Shown here piece by piece: positions 11,784 through 24,939 of a stretch of DNA of 64,000 bases (the first letter of the stretch is position 1; every line of letters begins with the position of its first letter). Both the position numbers and the translations under genes were made by a program. Below the pieces are notes generated by a model. That model saw nothing but the letters and a program-made list of their open reading frames with translations. It was not told the DNA's origin and did not search any database. Source of the stretch: Polytrichum commune (Eukaryota > Streptophyta > Polytrichopsida > Polytrichales > Polytrichaceae). The stretch spans positions 3,224,001 to 3,288,000 of the forward strand of contig OX485806.1 in the NCBI GenBank assembly GCA_950295325.1. Direction: 5' to 3'.

Positions 11784-11918
11784 GTGCAACTTTAAGCCAA
11801 AGTTGAGTAACACAAAAGTGACTCATGTCAGTTGTCGTACATAACAAATGTGAAGAGTTAAGGAATTAAGCTAAGCAAGGAAAACTGAATATATTGGTTT
11901 TTGTTTCTAACATCTCAA

Positions 11919-12014
11919 ATAACATTATTCAATTCCATAATAATGTTCCGTGGCATTGACAATATATTCCCGGATATTCCCCACATTCAATCTTATGGAT
12001 TTGAATAATGTTAT
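11919..12014. mobile_element. Mini foldback element, 96 bp
   Basis: The terminal inverted repeats are 22 bp with one mismatch (ATAACATTATTCAA, then TCCATAA). A related, slightly longer copy is at 27926-28070, sharing AATGTTCCGTG and CGGATATT. Confidence 0.7.
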
Positions 12015-12710
12015 GCAATTGTGAGTGGGGATATGGCTATAAATTGTAACCAACCTCCTTCATAACCATTCTTAAAATCACTTGGATTCCTTCTCATAAT
12101 GGTTACGGAATCTAAAATTTGGGAGTGTTGAACCTCATTCCTAATTCTTCAATTCTAAGTAATTATTCCGGAGCTGAGATGTTGTACTATGGTGTAGGAG
12201 GCAATAGTTGTGTGGATCATGTGACTCATGGTACATCGCACGCAAAGAGTCAGTGCAAACGAAGAATTCTTGTGAGCCTTTGCATGTGGTGATGTTTTGG
12301 GAGGTGTAAATACGAAGTTCCATTGATTGAATGGGAAGAATATGTCAAGTGTCCCAAGCAACCTAGGACCAGTGTAAGGAGGAACCGGTAAAGTTGTTGG
12401 TTTTTACTTTAACATATTATATAATCACTCAATTTCCAGTCTTAGTGGGAGGGGGGGGGGCCCAAGACTGACACCTCTAATTTATTATGGTGTATTAATA
12501 GTTTATTACATAAAGAATGATTGTAAGACCACATTGTACTTGTTGTAAGATAATTGGCGAGTGATTGTTCATAATTTCTAGTGAGAGGGAAAGCAAGCAC
12601 ACTGATTGTTGTAAAGCACGTGTGATTTCTATTTGTAGCCAAAGCAACCCTTGAACTTGGGTCTAGGACCCTAACATATATAATATAATGGACTTAAAAC
12701 CGGGATGAAT
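12015..12710. other. Intergenic, nothing recognised
   Basis: AT-rich non-coding sequence. The only notable item is a run of 10 G near 12451-12460. Confidence 0.5.
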
Positions 12711-13140
12711 CAACAACCAACATACTATATATAGATATATAGATATAGGGGTATGTTTCTACTATTACCCATTTGGTAGGTGTTGTTAGGAACCCAACAT
12801 GCACAGTCGGTGTGGATTGGTGTGATGAATAGTGTGGCCACACTAACTTGGATATTTAGTGCACCTAATATATACACCGGATTACTTGAGAAATAAATAT
12901 TGGTGTTTTCATGAAGCACATGAACCAACAACCGACATATACGGGCAAGTTTTTACTATTACCCTTTGTCCGTACATGGATGTTGTTAAGAAACCGACTT
13001 GCACAAATTGGTGTGGATCGGTGATGAATAGCTAGTGTGGGCCACACTAAATCAGATATTTAGTGCACCCTAATATATACATATATATATATATACCCCA
13101 AGTGCCTAAAGGAAATAAATAGTGATGGTTTCGTGAAAGG
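12711..13140 (+). repeat. Two-copy tandem duplication, unit about 205 bp
   Basis: Both units contain CAACAACC(A/G)ACATA, TACTATTACCC, TGTTGTTA, GGTGTGGAT and TTTAGTGCACC in the same order. A shorter third copy of the beginning is at 15716-15800. Alternating TA runs end unit 2 near 13076-13095. Confidence 0.7.
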
Positions 13141-13159
13141 GCAGCATAGACGAATCTTG

Positions 13160-13400
13160 AACAGGAATCATCATGTGATCATATCCATGGCCCGACATAG
13201 CATGGCATGGCATGGGATGTCCATGCATGCAGACCCCATGAGCCATGGCATGCGGGCCCATGAGGGCCCCGTGACCGTGGAGTGTGGGTTAGAGTAGGGG
13301 AGGCCCGGCTGGCCTGCCCATGCCCAATCGCCGTGGACACGTGGCGGAGCCAAGAGCCTCCCTATTCCGTGGAGGAGCAAAGGCAAATGATGGTGTGGCC
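13160..13400. other. GC-rich CATGG-rich segment
   Basis: The sequence is rich in CATGG, GCATGC and GGGCCC words with overlapping small inverted repeats, unlike its AT-rich neighbours. No coding frame is convincing. Sequence after it to 14365 shows only a run of 12 C at 13518-13529 and scattered TTTAGTGCAC words. Confidence 0.4.
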
Positions 13401-14365
13401 ACGTGGGAGGTGGGGATTAGTGGCCGAGGTTGGTTCATGTGACACCTAGCCACCTCCTCATAGTTAGTGGGCCAACTAATTTAGCGATTTCTTTACATCA
13501 AAGGCCTACTAGGCCCACCCCCCCCCCCCAAGTCCTAAGATGGATACCCTATCACCAATCCAATTTGCATTGAATTTGGATGAAATTTAGATGAAATTCT
13601 CATGCTCAAATGATTTATGAAATCTATTTTTGGGCACTTTCAATGTCGAAATTTCCTAGTATCGTAATACCTTCAAAGTGCCAAATGTGACAATATTGTT
13701 GATTTGTGTTTGTAGTGGAGACGATGTGGCAACAAGAACCCGAAATGGGGTGCGATGTGTGAATTGTTGAACATGTCGCTTTGTGTGTGTGATAGAAATC
13801 ATTAACTTCTCAAAACAACAAACTATCCCTATCCATCAAAGCGTGTAATAGTAGTAGGTATATATTCTCTTGTTGTGCCGGTTCCAAAATACCATATGCA
13901 TGAATGGTTCGATCCATGTTCCAAAAGCATTTAGGAGTTAACTACGAGTTTATGATCCAACCAACCATACGGTTAGGTGCACTAAACATGGAAGTGCACT
14001 AAACATTTGACTTAGTGCGGCCCATACTATGTATTGTCGACCCACATCACTCATCTTGCAATTTCTTGATGGCATCTTAGAGAAGATGTCACCTAATACT
14101 CGACGCTACATAGCGAGTTGTGAGGGTTGGGTACTCTACCGATTTTAATCCAACACTAAAATCACATTTTAGTGTACCTCTTACCCTAATGCCCAAAAAC
14201 ATTCAAATCATCTCAAGCTAACACATAACAACAAATTAGACGCGACTTACACCCACTAGTACATGATGGTGAGTTTTAGCTAAATCATGTACCTTACATG
14301 TGGGATGATTCTTCCCTCCTTACTACTTGAACCTATAACCACATTAGCGTTTCTTATGCATTTTA

Positions 14366-15229
14366 GTAATGCTCTCCCTCTTTAGTGTGACACGTTTGGG
14401 AAACACAAAAAGGTCGTATTATCGAGGTGTCGTCTTCTCATTAATATGACAAAATGGTGTAAAGTTGTCGTATTGTTGAGGGAATACGAAAGCAAAGTAA
14501 TACGAGCTTAAAATATATATACAATGACTTAAAGCAATATGGATGGTATGAAATACTAACTTGTAACTCCAAAAATATATAAATATTCTCAAAAACTCTT
14601 GAAATAAGAGTCCAGAGATCTCTGGTGTTGTCCACCCAAGTTAGCAACTGTCATTTAATGTAAACTCCCTACTAACTTTTGAAAACTAATTATTTCATTA
14701 ACACCAACATATAAAGAGTTATCTAATTAGAAACAAGACAACAATGATGCATGGTGTTTAGCATCACTAAGCTTTAATGTAGGTGAAGTAACATCATCCA
14801 CATCTATTGAATGTAGATCAATATTAAGATCAAAGTCTTGTGCATAATCGGTTCCCAAAGCAACACCCACCAACTCATCGATACTCAATTCACGGCAACA
14901 TACTAGGCAAGAGGCCACTCTAACCCTAACCATGTTTGTTCTACACTAGTAACCCTAACTATCATTAAGTTCCCAATGATAAGTGAAGTTCCCAAGTAGT
15001 TCCTAAGTGAAAATGGATGTATTTTAGATGTACACAACACAGATGAAAGGAACTTTAGCATTAACGACCTCTTTAATATGACAAAGCGGAGATTTTAAAT
15101 GTCGCATTATCGAGTGTCGTAGTTGTATAAAAGAGGGAGTTTTGAACTAAAAAGTTCGGTCTTGCAAAAATGTGTCGTAATATTGAGGGTGTCGTATAAG
15201 CAAGTGCCGTATTAGAGAGGTTAGATTGT
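14366..15229 (-). mobile_element. Decayed pogo/Lemi1-like element with transposase remnant
   Basis: The interior repeats GTCGTATTATCGAG-like words near both ends, and the worn termini are GTAATGCTCTCCCTC and a complement of CAATCTAACCTCTC. A minus-strand frame at about 14727-14933 includes ELSIDELVGVALG and DVDDVTSPTLK, which resembles the acidic C-terminal part of plant Tigger/Lemi1 transposases. A TA lies at the left end only. The assignment is an inference from similarity of style with 51327-52339. Confidence 0.4.
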
Positions 15230-17550
15230 GCCATGATCGCTCGAGTAGCTAGTTGCAAATGATAGGACTCTTGGTGGGAAAAAGAAAGAAATAATACTAT
15301 GACAATTCTTATTTTAAACTAAAAAAAACTACATAGAACTAGCCAAAGCCTTCACCACCTTGTTTATATGTTTTAAAAAGCCTTGTGGTCATCGAGTCTC
15401 ATCAAGCCTCCGGGGAACTCCGTTGGGAACTTAGGGATTCCTATGGGAACCTTCAAAATCCCACACAAATGCTCTCATACGACAAGATGAACGATCAAGC
15501 CCTTCGTCTTGCAAACATCGATTTTTCATCTATCAAAATTTCATCCATTGGAAGTTTTTATCGGGGTTGCCCAAGTAGTTTCGTAGACCGTAGGATGGGG
15601 CTATGTGAATGGATGGCTTGGATGTGGTCTACCCACGACCACACACCCTCCATTCACAGAGCCTCAACGACATGCATCAAAGACCTTGAATTAGTCTAAT
15701 GAACTTAAATAGGGGTGAATCAACAACCAACATATAGGAGACGTGCTTTATATCATTATCCCCTCAATAGTTGTTATGAAACCAAACCCTACATATTAAG
15801 GTCGATTATCAACCTAATTATGATGTAGTAAAGAGTGTAGCTATAGGTACCCACGGGTGTCAACTTTCTCTAATAATTGTCAATTATTTGATACTCACCA
15901 CAATGAAACTTTACGTAAGACATTGTGATTCATAATTATTCTAACTTTAAAGTAACATCCCAAGCAAAGTTTACCTTGAAATCATGAACATTCTATATTA
16001 TACTTCACAATTTACCATCGAGGGCGTTGCTTTATGGAGATCATCATCTTGACCGCTTCTACATAGGGATGAAAGCATACGAGTTCGGATGATTATGTTT
16101 GTCACCCATGTATATCATCCACAAAGATGGATGTAGGTGGCTTCCTCCTCGGAGTTATAGTTGTTGTTGCCAATAAATAGGCTTTCCATGTAGATACGGA
16201 AAACTTGAATCAATGGTTGGTGTTGAAATTGGTGTTTTTTTACTAGGTACCTTATTCCAATATTACACTCCTTCATGTTTAGGGATAGTGCTCTCAATGC
16301 AAAGATGCAAAATGAGATTTCATGTGCATCTCCATCCGTTCATCCCTCGTTCACTCGCTACACCATTCTTGTATTTAGTGTCGACTACCTAATAGTGTCA
16401 CTTCTCCTATTATGAGGCCTATGTTAGGTTACACTGAGGGTCAACAATTGGACCTCATGACACTTGGAGTTAGCATGGTTAACAACTTGGAATTTAAGTA
16501 TGCTCTACAATATTACGGGGTCTACACCTAGGTTACAAATTGATCATGAGTGTAAACATATGTCACTTGGCATGCGTATGTCAATGTTATCTTCCTCTTG
16601 CATGATAAAACGTTAAACTATCATCTCCAGCACTCCAATGTGGTTTGCTAAATATCATACCATAAATAATTATGCACTTCGAAAAGTTAACCATCTTGAC
16701 AACTGGCAAAGTGTATGTGGCAATAAATACTATAAATGGTGTATTTGTACCATGTTATTTGGTTCAGCATAAAATGAATGTTGTTGGTGTGTTTCTATAT
16801 AAAAAAATTGTCATGTGCAAGTATGTCATTGATTAAGATCCCGTTAATCATGCTTAGACATTAAATTCTAATACTAAAAGTGTCGTACCAAAAGAGCATG
16901 GTATGGTTGTTTGAATGCTCTTCCTCCAATGGATGAGGCATTTGTTGCCTCAAAAAACTTGGTATCCATGTAGAGTTAGAGTGACCACAAACATTGATCT
17001 TTGGTATTAAAAAAAATTGGCATTTGCCAAGGTGAAAAAATATGCGATCATAGTTCGTATGCTATTGAGATTGTTGATGATTAAGTGATTGATCCATGAA
17101 CCATCAACATAACGTCATAAAACTTCAGGAATGAAAGTGGTGTATGTCCCAAAGTTGTGCAATGATGCTTTACAACGACACAATCACCCAAGATACATAC
17201 ACGATCATGAGCTAAGCTACTTTAAGCATGTTTGAAATTTACTTAAATAAAAACCCCAAGTTGTATGTCTAGTCACATAAGACGAATGACCACACAAGAG
17301 ACCCACGTACCTTTCTTGTGTAATAGTGGCACACGGTTACAACAAAGAACAACGAAAGTATGAAAAGAAACCATTGGTATGTTTTATGGTTTGGACATCT
17401 AGGTAAGCACTTTCCGCAACATAACTTAGTTTTTCTCCTTGTGTGTTGCCTTTCGGGACTTGTTTATTTTTGTTTTTGTCCCCTTTTGATATTGTGACCC
17501 CAAAAGCCCCGAGTCACCTTCAAAGGACGAAACAACAAAAAGGGCACCTA
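15230..17550. other. Intergenic, nothing recognised
   Basis: AT-rich sequence with short, unconvincing open frames. A fragment at 15716-15800 resembles the tandem unit at 12711. No gene or complete mobile element was found. Confidence 0.5.
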
Positions 17551-17559
17551 AGTTTTAGT

Positions 17560-18850
17560 CCTTTGGCTCATGATGAAGTAGCCTTCCTTCCACATGGAGC
17601 TAGCAACCATTTTTTTCTTTTTTCTTTATGCTTGTAGTAGGTCCCGATTGACCTTAGGTCGGATTGTGAAAGCCTCAATCTCCACTTTGACGGCAACACT
17701 AGGTAGATATTGTACTCTATAGGTCGGTCTTCTTTGCCCGAGAAATGAAATTGACTCTCGTCCATGTCACACACACGGCAAGAGAGAAAGGTGGCTTTGA
17801 CGGACTAGTCAAATTTGAATGGGATATATGTAAAAACTATTTTTCATCCGATTGTTTTTTTGTTTTTGCCAATATAGTATGGTTAAGGCAAGGGTTAGCA
17901 TTTGATGTCAAGTGTTAAAAGTCAAAAGGAGTTTCCTTTTTATATTTGAGATCACGAAATGTGATCTACTTTCAATGTGCAAATGTGGGTGTACCAAACC
18001 AAAGAGATTCCAACAATCTATTCAAAGTTTACACTTATAAGGGTAAAGAAAAAAGAAAAATCAATTGTAACACGTCTATCTTGCACAGTAAGGGGACAAA
18101 GGTGGGTTTGATGGAATAGTCAATTTGTAGTGATAGACAATGGGATGTTCGCGTTTGAATAATATTCACCGTTTTCTTTTCCTCCATCACAATATGGTTT
18201 GTTCACACTGGTGACCATGACTGACGTTTTCTAAAATCTCTTGTTGGTTGGCCCCACTTCCTTTTACACTTAGTCAGCTAAAATAGAATTGACCATGCGT
18301 GAGCATGTCTTAAAAGGAACAAGAAAGCGACATGGAAGTGATTCGGAATCAAACGTGAACAATGTTTGGTCGTCACTTGGATTTTGTAGTAAATGGCTCA
18401 AATAGGTTGTCTCAACATAAAATAAGGATGACCATATGAGAAATAATTGTTTTCTTATCATATTATATTTCTATAAATGTAAAAGAGTAATTTTAGTCAT
18501 TTAGTTGTTTTTATCCCCATGAAAATCACTATGTCCTATTCTAAGTCCACTTTTCACTATGACATGTGACCAAGGCTTTTAGAGTGTGATCTTTTGGACA
18601 TGGTCTCAAACTGCTAACCGTGACCACGATTAGATTATATACCGACTATTCTCGCAATCATTGGTCGCGTGTGTAATACAACCTAAGACTAGCGTTAGCA
18701 TTTGATGTTAACCCTTATAAGTTGAAGGGAGCGTCTTTTCAACTTGAGATGGCTAAGTGTGAAATACTTCAATATGCAAACTTGAATGTGGTTGCACAAA
18801 ATGGAATATGTTTCAACGAGTTTGCTCAAAAGTTGCACTCATAATCTCAA
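17560..18850 (+). repeat. Two copies of a dispersed repeat, the second interrupted
   Basis: Copy 1 (about 17780-18020) and copy 2 (about 18100-18195 plus 18684-18850) share GATGGA(C)TAGTCAA-type, ATCACAATATGGTT-type and GTTAGCATTTGATGT words in the same order. Copy 2 is split by the element at 18196-18683. Confidence 0.5.
18196..18683. mobile_element. Candidate Harbinger-like insertion in a repeat
   Basis: The ends GGTTTGTTCACACTGGTGACC and the complement of GGTCGCGTGTGTAATACAACC are imperfect inverted repeats and resemble the TTCACAC ends of 42145-42643. The related unbroken repeat near 17880 joins the two flanks directly. The exact target duplication is unclear. Confidence 0.4.
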
Positions 18851-18892
18851 TATTCAATTTAAAAACACCGACATGCATGAAAAGCATGTGTA

Positions 18893-18985
18893 AGATTTTG
18901 ATTACAAATATTCACAAACAAATATTGATATGATTTTTTGTTACAAATATTCACAAACAAATATTGATATGATTTTTTGTTACAA
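18893..18985 (+). repeat. Tandem duplication, unit 44 bp
   Basis: Two almost identical copies of a unit containing CAAATATTCACAAACAAATA and GATATGATTTTTTG adjoin each other. Confidence 0.85.
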
Positions 18986-19589
18986 ATATCCAAAAAAGCC
19001 AAATAGAACCACGTGTCAAAATGGTGGCTAGCAAAAGATTGTCATTCTATACAAGTACACGTAAGATTTCTTCACACATGGAGTGAATCTTGTACTCAAA
19101 TTTAAATTTCTTTCTTCAATCTGAAAATGTTATTAGAACAATGAAGCTATTTCAATTGAAATAATTTTACTTCTAGGGAAAAACTTAAGATAATGTCATC
19201 CAAAACAATTTCTTGTCATTTAGTCTCCAAAGTCATGTTAGGGTTTTCTTGATGTTTGAGGGCTAGAACATGCCAATACCTAAGAAAATATGACCTATCC
19301 CTTGAAAAGGACATCAACATGCGGGCAAAGAGGCTCTCTATTCATACTTGTTTCAATATGTCTCTATCTTGACACAAATGATACTACAATGACACCTATT
19401 AGTGACCCTTGTCCTATGTTTAACATATGCCCAAAACAAATTCAATATTTTAATCTAGTTGACAAACGTTGTCTGGTCACAATCCCAACTGTGTCTTCAC
19501 TCAATATGTATAAAAACAAATCTATGAAGTCTACCATGGGCCACTTTTTTTTGGAGCTTGAGGACCCCTTGATCCATGATATACAAATC

Positions 19590-20005
19590 ATGTGATTGGT
19601 CGAGAAGCCAAAGATGGTCTAGGTTCACTTTACACTAAGCTTTAAATACCCAAGAGACCCCAAACAAAAACTGAACAGATGAAAAATCTACACGGTTTCC
19701 TACACAACAACAAGTAGACGATGTTTCATGGTTTACATGATATTGCGTTAGGTCCAACAGATAGAGACGGGTCTAAGGCAAAAACTAGGGGCGGTGGCAA
19801 TCTATTCATTGGTCATGGTGGGGATCCAAACTTGAATACATGGTGCAATCCCTCAACATGGTCCAGTTTCACTATGCCCGAGGACCCATCAAGTGCAATA
19901 TGGAACTTCTATTTCCCACAGTACAACCTACGGATGATTTTCAAGGGCCTTTACACTTTCATGGTCACGACTATTGGTTTGCGTGTAAAGCAACCCTCGA
20001 TAGCA
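19590..20005. mobile_element. Diverged relative of the TTCACAC Harbinger-like family
   Basis: It shares the order TTGGTCGAGAAG, GGTT(C)CAC TTTACAC, GTTTCATGG and CATGGTCACGACTATTGG with 42145-42643, and its right end is GTGTAAAGCAACCC. The left end is not definable. Apparent frames here look random. Confidence 0.35.
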
Positions 20006-20057
20006 ACATTTTCTTTGTATTACAAATTTTGATCCCAATTGGATGGGTTATTTTACT

Positions 20058-20110
20058 ATGTATGTATGTATGTATGTATGTGTGTGTGTGTGAGTGTGTG
20101 AGTGTGCGAG
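20058..20110. repeat. TATG and TG microsatellites
   Basis: Several units of TATG are followed directly by TG repeats; a run of ATTC units follows at 20201-20240. Confidence 0.9.
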
Positions 20111-20269
20111 TGAACTATGTGACATAGCCTTAGCCTATGTGGTAGAGTAGCCAACATCCCCTCCTTATACATGATTGATTTGGGAACCCCGGGAATGTGT
20201 TATTCATTCATTCATTCATTCATTCGCTCGTTCATTCATTGTGGTAGTTGGAAGCACGTGAGTTATGCA

Positions 20270-20367
20270 GCCATTGCCAGTGGACGGAATAATCTCGCAC
20301 ACTACATTCATCCGACCCGCCATTGCCAGTCGACGGAATAATCTCGGACACTCCGTTCATCCGACCC
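20270..20367 (+). repeat. Tandem duplication, unit 49 bp
   Basis: Two copies begin GCCATTGCCAGT and contain GACGGAATAATCTCG and TTCATCCGACCC. The unit is more GC-rich than its surroundings. Confidence 0.85.
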
Positions 20368-20369
20368 CC

Positions 20370-22040
20370 CAATGGCGCAATATTCTATCCTCATGAGAGC
20401 CCCGTGACTATCCTACCATTTGCAAGTTGCAATCTCATCCATGACCGTGGATGAAGGTGAATGAAATCGATGTAAAAAGTCAAGGATGCGAAAAGGCTTA
20501 TGGGACTAGAAGTAGAAGTACCCCAAGATGGTGTCAAAAAGGCTGGCTCTTTGGAGTGACGAAGTGCAGTGACCTCAATAAGACAAGAGGCAAATACCAA
20601 CTTGATGGTCTGATTGAAAGAAAGACTTGAGACTACCTAATACGACATTCCAAAACAAGGAAGGAAACATGTGTCTAAAGGAGTTGTAGAAGGGACACAC
20701 TCGAACATAAATCGTGCCTCGTTTACAAATGCGTTTTCGAAGAAGAATTGGAATAGGTCCATTTGAGAGCGGCGACTTAATGAGAGTGTGGATTCATCTT
20801 CCCCCGTACATAAATAAAAAACATGGGTTAAATTGTGGATTTATATGATGTTATGATTCCCCTTGTCAAATTATATCAAAGTTTTTTCCCCTACTTTCAT
20901 GCCAAAAGACACAATGTCAAATGCATAAAGACGTATTTTGAACTTTAAGTAGACACGAGTGAAGATGCACCTTCAACGAGAAAGGTTTGCGGCTTCACGT
21001 GCTCATTTGTTCACCCATGTTGGAGTGGTCATTTGCAAGGTTCGTAGTCAATCCCTTTATTTCCCCTAGTGCATTCTAATGAACTTGGAATTTACATACT
21101 ATTCTAGATGTCGAGGGAAATTCAACCTGGCATTGTCAACATGATTCTATTGTCAACTTGGCATTTGTATGTGGAAACCAATTCCACTATGAAGACATGG
21201 GAAGACAAATCTCTTCATTTTCAACAAGATATGAGATGGTATGATGGTCGTAAAGTCGAAGTTCCTAAGTTGGGTAACTAGTGAAAATATTGTGTGTTTC
21301 AAAATGAAGATGACACAATGGATGATGCTCCTCCATAAAAATAATATATAAGCTTGTACATTGAGAACACACCTATTTTGAATTTGGAAGTCGGATGCCT
21401 ATTCTAGACTATGGTCAAAATTTATCAACCAGATGATGAGTGTCTCTCACAAGCTTGAATGTCAAATTTGAAAGAGGTGTTATGTATACTACTACAATTT
21501 ATAGATCCTCAACTTCAATCTTCAATCTTAAAACTTGAAACGAAAATCCACATGATTGCAATTGCTAACCATGTGAAACCATTAACGGTCCCATGGAATA
21601 CATGTGTTTAAAAGACATTGGGTCATGTGCATAGAATTGTTTTCAATATTCGAGACTCAATAGCTCAATAGTTGGGGGGGGGGGGATCTAGTCATTTTAT
21701 GGCTTTGGCACTTTCCAATTTGAAAAATTATAACAACAACATGGAAACTCCCCAAAAGCGATAGGTTATTGCTAAATTCTCACATCACATTGTAGATTCA
21801 AGATAAATCTAACTCTCAATTCCAAGTTGAGAAACACGACAAATATAATATTAATTATAATTCCTAACATCATTTCAAAGAATGTCTTGGCCTTTTACAT
21901 ATTTTTCAACATAAACCGTGTTTTCCCACCCAAATATAGTGGATTTTGACAAACACTGCATGTTGTGTTCCCCTAGGAGGGAGGGAATTATTGCATACAA
22001 GTGTCTCATCCATAGGTCCAAGATGACCTTGAACTATTGG
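20370..22040. other. Intergenic, nothing recognised
   Basis: AT-rich non-coding sequence with a run of 12 G at 21664-21675. No gene or transposon could be defined. Confidence 0.5.
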
Positions 22041-22240
22041 ATGACAGTGGAGAGGTACCCAAATCCGAGCGGAGGGGTTGGTGGTTCGATTCCCGACTGT
22101 GAAATGTTCTCTCTACTTGACAAAAAAAAACCAAGAGCCCACTCATCGCAAGGTAGGGAGTAAACCCCACCCTACACCAAGGGGATTCCTGAGCAGGGTA
22201 GGGCCAACGGGCTCAAATTCATGCCAGATTGCCCGACGTT
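22041..22240 (+). mobile_element. tRNA-derived SINE, copy 1
   Basis: A B-box GGTTCGATTCC lies at 22083-22093, with an A-box-like CAGTGGAGAGG at 22045-22055. The order and spacing are those of an RNA polymerase III internal promoter. The body aligns with 31671-31908 through CTACTTGACAA, GAGCAGGGTAGGGCC, GGGCTCAAATTCA and ATTGCCCGAC. Confidence 0.6.
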
Positions 22241-22409
22241 GTATATTATGTCTCATCCATCCAATATGAAAACTCAACCCTTTGTAAGTCTGTACTTGAT
22301 TCATCTCACTTGGATTGAGTCCATCCGGGGTCTTTTAAACTAATTCAGGTGTCAAATCAACTCACATTTGTAACCTCAAGGGTGCATACGATATTCACAC
22401 TTTTTGTAG

Positions 22410-22610
22410 TTCAATGACTAAGAAATATGCTTGTATGCAACAATCCCCTCAACCTGTCTCCTCGTTGCATTATAGTCTCTCTAATAGTATACAAAAAAAA
22501 AAGAGTAAAAAGGTTTTGCGGTGGGGCCGCTAATAACTTCACTTGACACATGGATCTTGGATGGGCACAAGCATCTAAAATGAAAGGCAACACTATGGGT
22601 CAACTACCAT
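22410..22610 (+). repeat. Dispersed repeat, pair with 23520-23720
   Basis: Both copies share TTTTGCGGTGGG, a dull C-rich joint, and AGGCAA-containing ends, at roughly 65-75 percent by eye. No coding content. Confidence 0.45.
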
Positions 22611-23064
22611 GCTAGTATTTTAACCCTTAAAGGTCCGAGAGTCCCAATATGGGTATCAAGGTGTCATATGGAGGGGTTGACTCTAACATCTCAATTTTTT
22701 TTGTTTTGTTAATTTTTCACTTACAGTCTCAAAAGTGATAATGTTTCTAACTTTCAAATTTTATCATTGGCGTTATTCCAATCCGAGCATGGACACATGT
22801 AAATTGAATTACAAAGAGATTTGAAAATGCATAAATGATCTAGACTCAAATACACACCACATAAATTAAATCATTGTTGTTACATAGAACCGTAGTTTCT
22901 CTTCTTAAACAACATAATAGAAATCATAACTAATACCAAAAAAATGAACTCGGTACCACAACCAAATATAATAATATACTTTTAAAAAACAGGCGTCCAT
23001 ATCAATCGTCATGCTTCTCATGTAAACAAAACATTGGTGCTTTAAGGCCAACTCGTATGTTTTT

Positions 23065-23400
23065 AAATTTGGAATTCGAAATCCAAAGTGTCACGTGACA
23101 TCTTTAAAACAAAAAAAATGAATGTCATTTGATACCCACATTTTATCATAAAACGTCACCTAAAATTTACTTCCAATTTCTAAGTACATGGCATTCTAGT
23201 TTCTAACGTGTCAATCGAGGTGTGAACTTTTTCTTCACGAGTCACAAAACGTGTAGAATTCTAAATTGTGCATGTCAATTGACGTGCTTTATTTAAAAAA
23301 TAAAAAGAAAACACTTACATGAGCAAGTTTTTGCATGTCAAATGTCCAAAACTTGCAAAAACTTTGTCAAAAATACACAAAGTTTTAGGGTCAAGGCTTA
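23065..23400 (+). repeat. Dispersed repeat F, pair with 30862-31080
   Basis: Both contain ATCCAAAG, GTCAC(G/A)TGAC, AATGAATGTCA, TTGACGTGC, CAAGTTTTTGC(A/G)TGTCAA and TTGTCAAAAATACA in the same order. The later copy is shorter. Frequent GTCA/TGAC words make short hairpins. Confidence 0.55.
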
Positions 23401-23519
23401 CATCGATTCTAGACTACGATCCCCTTATATAAATGGAAACACCATTCAAGAACGTGCTAAATATCATCACACACTCTCTTCTCCCAAAGTAAACCGTGTT
23501 TTTGCACCGCCAATGTACA

Positions 23520-23720
23520 AGTCAATTGCATGGACGGTTACATTTTCCTTAGAGTCTTGAATACAATAGTGAACACAATGGTAAGAGGGCTTTTGCGGTG
23601 GGCCGGGCGGCCCGACAAAAACCTTTATGTGGCAAATAGACCTTGTATCCGCAAGAATAGATGTAAAAAGGAAGGCAATCATATTACCAAGAGCATCCAT
23701 GGTCACGTTGACTTATTGGG
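23520..23720 (+). repeat. Dispersed repeat, pair with 22410-22610
   Basis: It matches the earlier copy around TTTTGCGGTGGG and ends immediately before the long-TIR element at 23724. Confidence 0.45.
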
Positions 23721-23723
23721 GAG

Positions 23724-24527
23724 GGGGGTGGACTCTTCATACCGTGTGTGAACTAACGGTAGTGTAAAAAGGAGCATTATTTGAGGCATCAGTGTACATA
23801 GTATACATAATGGAGAGGTATTATCTTTTTATAGTGTGTACATTAAACATGTCTATTAAGAATGTTAAAGTAAAGGTAGATGTGCAAAAGGTAGAAGTTT
23901 ATAGAGAAAAACAAATGTGTACGTCATGACGGCATGCTAGGGAATGGGCTCGTGTATTTAAACTGAGATTCTCAAATTAATGTGATAAATGCCTCCATTA
24001 TATATACAAAATAGGTATATCATTATTTAAATAGGCCCTTGTTACACTTTAAAATCCACTTTCGCTTTCAAATGAACGAGTTATTTTCAATAATAGCATG
24101 TAACTCAATGATTGTATTGAACAAACGAAGACAAGAGCATCATAATTAGGCACAATCCTAAGAGCATAACTCTAGGAAGCCCATGAGTGCTCTAAGAACC
24201 TCCAGCTTGAAAAACTTGGAACCTAAATGCAAACCCCAACAAGAATAGACATGGTAGTCTTGGAGGACTATGACCATGTGACAACAATGAATGAAAAACA
24301 TGATTTAGATGAAACTAAACACATCTATTGTAGACTTCTAATTCTAAACCTTAGGGCCCCCTTTTGCACATCTACCTTTACTGCAAAAATATTCATAACG
24401 TTTTCCGATGTATGCACTAGAGAAAATCAATACGTCTCCCTTATGTATACTACATATGTTAATTCCTCAAACTATACCCCTTCTTACACTCGTGTTAGTT
24501 CGTACGTGGTATGAAGAGTCCACCCCC
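23724..24527. mobile_element. Long-TIR element, 804 bp, complete copy
   Basis: Inverted repeats of about 100 bp begin GGGGGTGGACTCTTCATACC at both ends and also share ACATAGTATACATAA-like sequence. Long TIRs suggest a Mutator-like non-autonomous element, but no 9-bp target duplication is visible, so the class is uncertain. A truncated relative carrying two later insertions is at about 48100-50012. Confidence 0.65.
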
Positions 24528-24666
24528 AGGGCTATATGAACAATGTAATGAGAATGAACGTTGTCAGTTTGATAATCAATAAGATATTCCAATGAGCCAA
24601 TGGGCTCGCAGTCATGCTCGTGTGAAAATACGGGCGTTATTTTTTCTTTTCTTTTCTTTTCCAATG

Positions 24667-24830
24667 AGCTCCAAAAACTATCATCAAGGAAAGTGGCTAA
24701 GGCCTTCTAATGGAGTCACTAAGCATCTTATACTAATCGTGTGTTCCAAATCATAGAAGAAGTGGGCCTCTATGACAACATAACCATTTGAAGTGAAGTG
24801 AAATCGATGTTAAAGTCCGAAAAGACATTC
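24667..24830 (+). repeat. Repeat shared with 85-190
   Basis: GGAAAGTGGCTA, CATCTTATACTA, TCGTGTGTT and GAAGTG(G/A)GC occur in the same order in both places. It follows a TTTTC-rich run at 24638-24660. Confidence 0.5.
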
Positions 24831-24939
24831 AAGGCTCGTCTACCTTACATTCGAGCACTTCTTTCCTAGACGATCCTTCCAAACTTGACGATTTATTTTC
24901 CATAAACTCAAAAAACTAGTACAATGAGAAATGAAACAA

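Noticed and set aside
22083-22093. GGTTCGATTCC as part of a tRNA gene
   Set aside because: The flanks do not form acceptor or anticodon stems, and the repeat at 31671 shows it belongs to a SINE.
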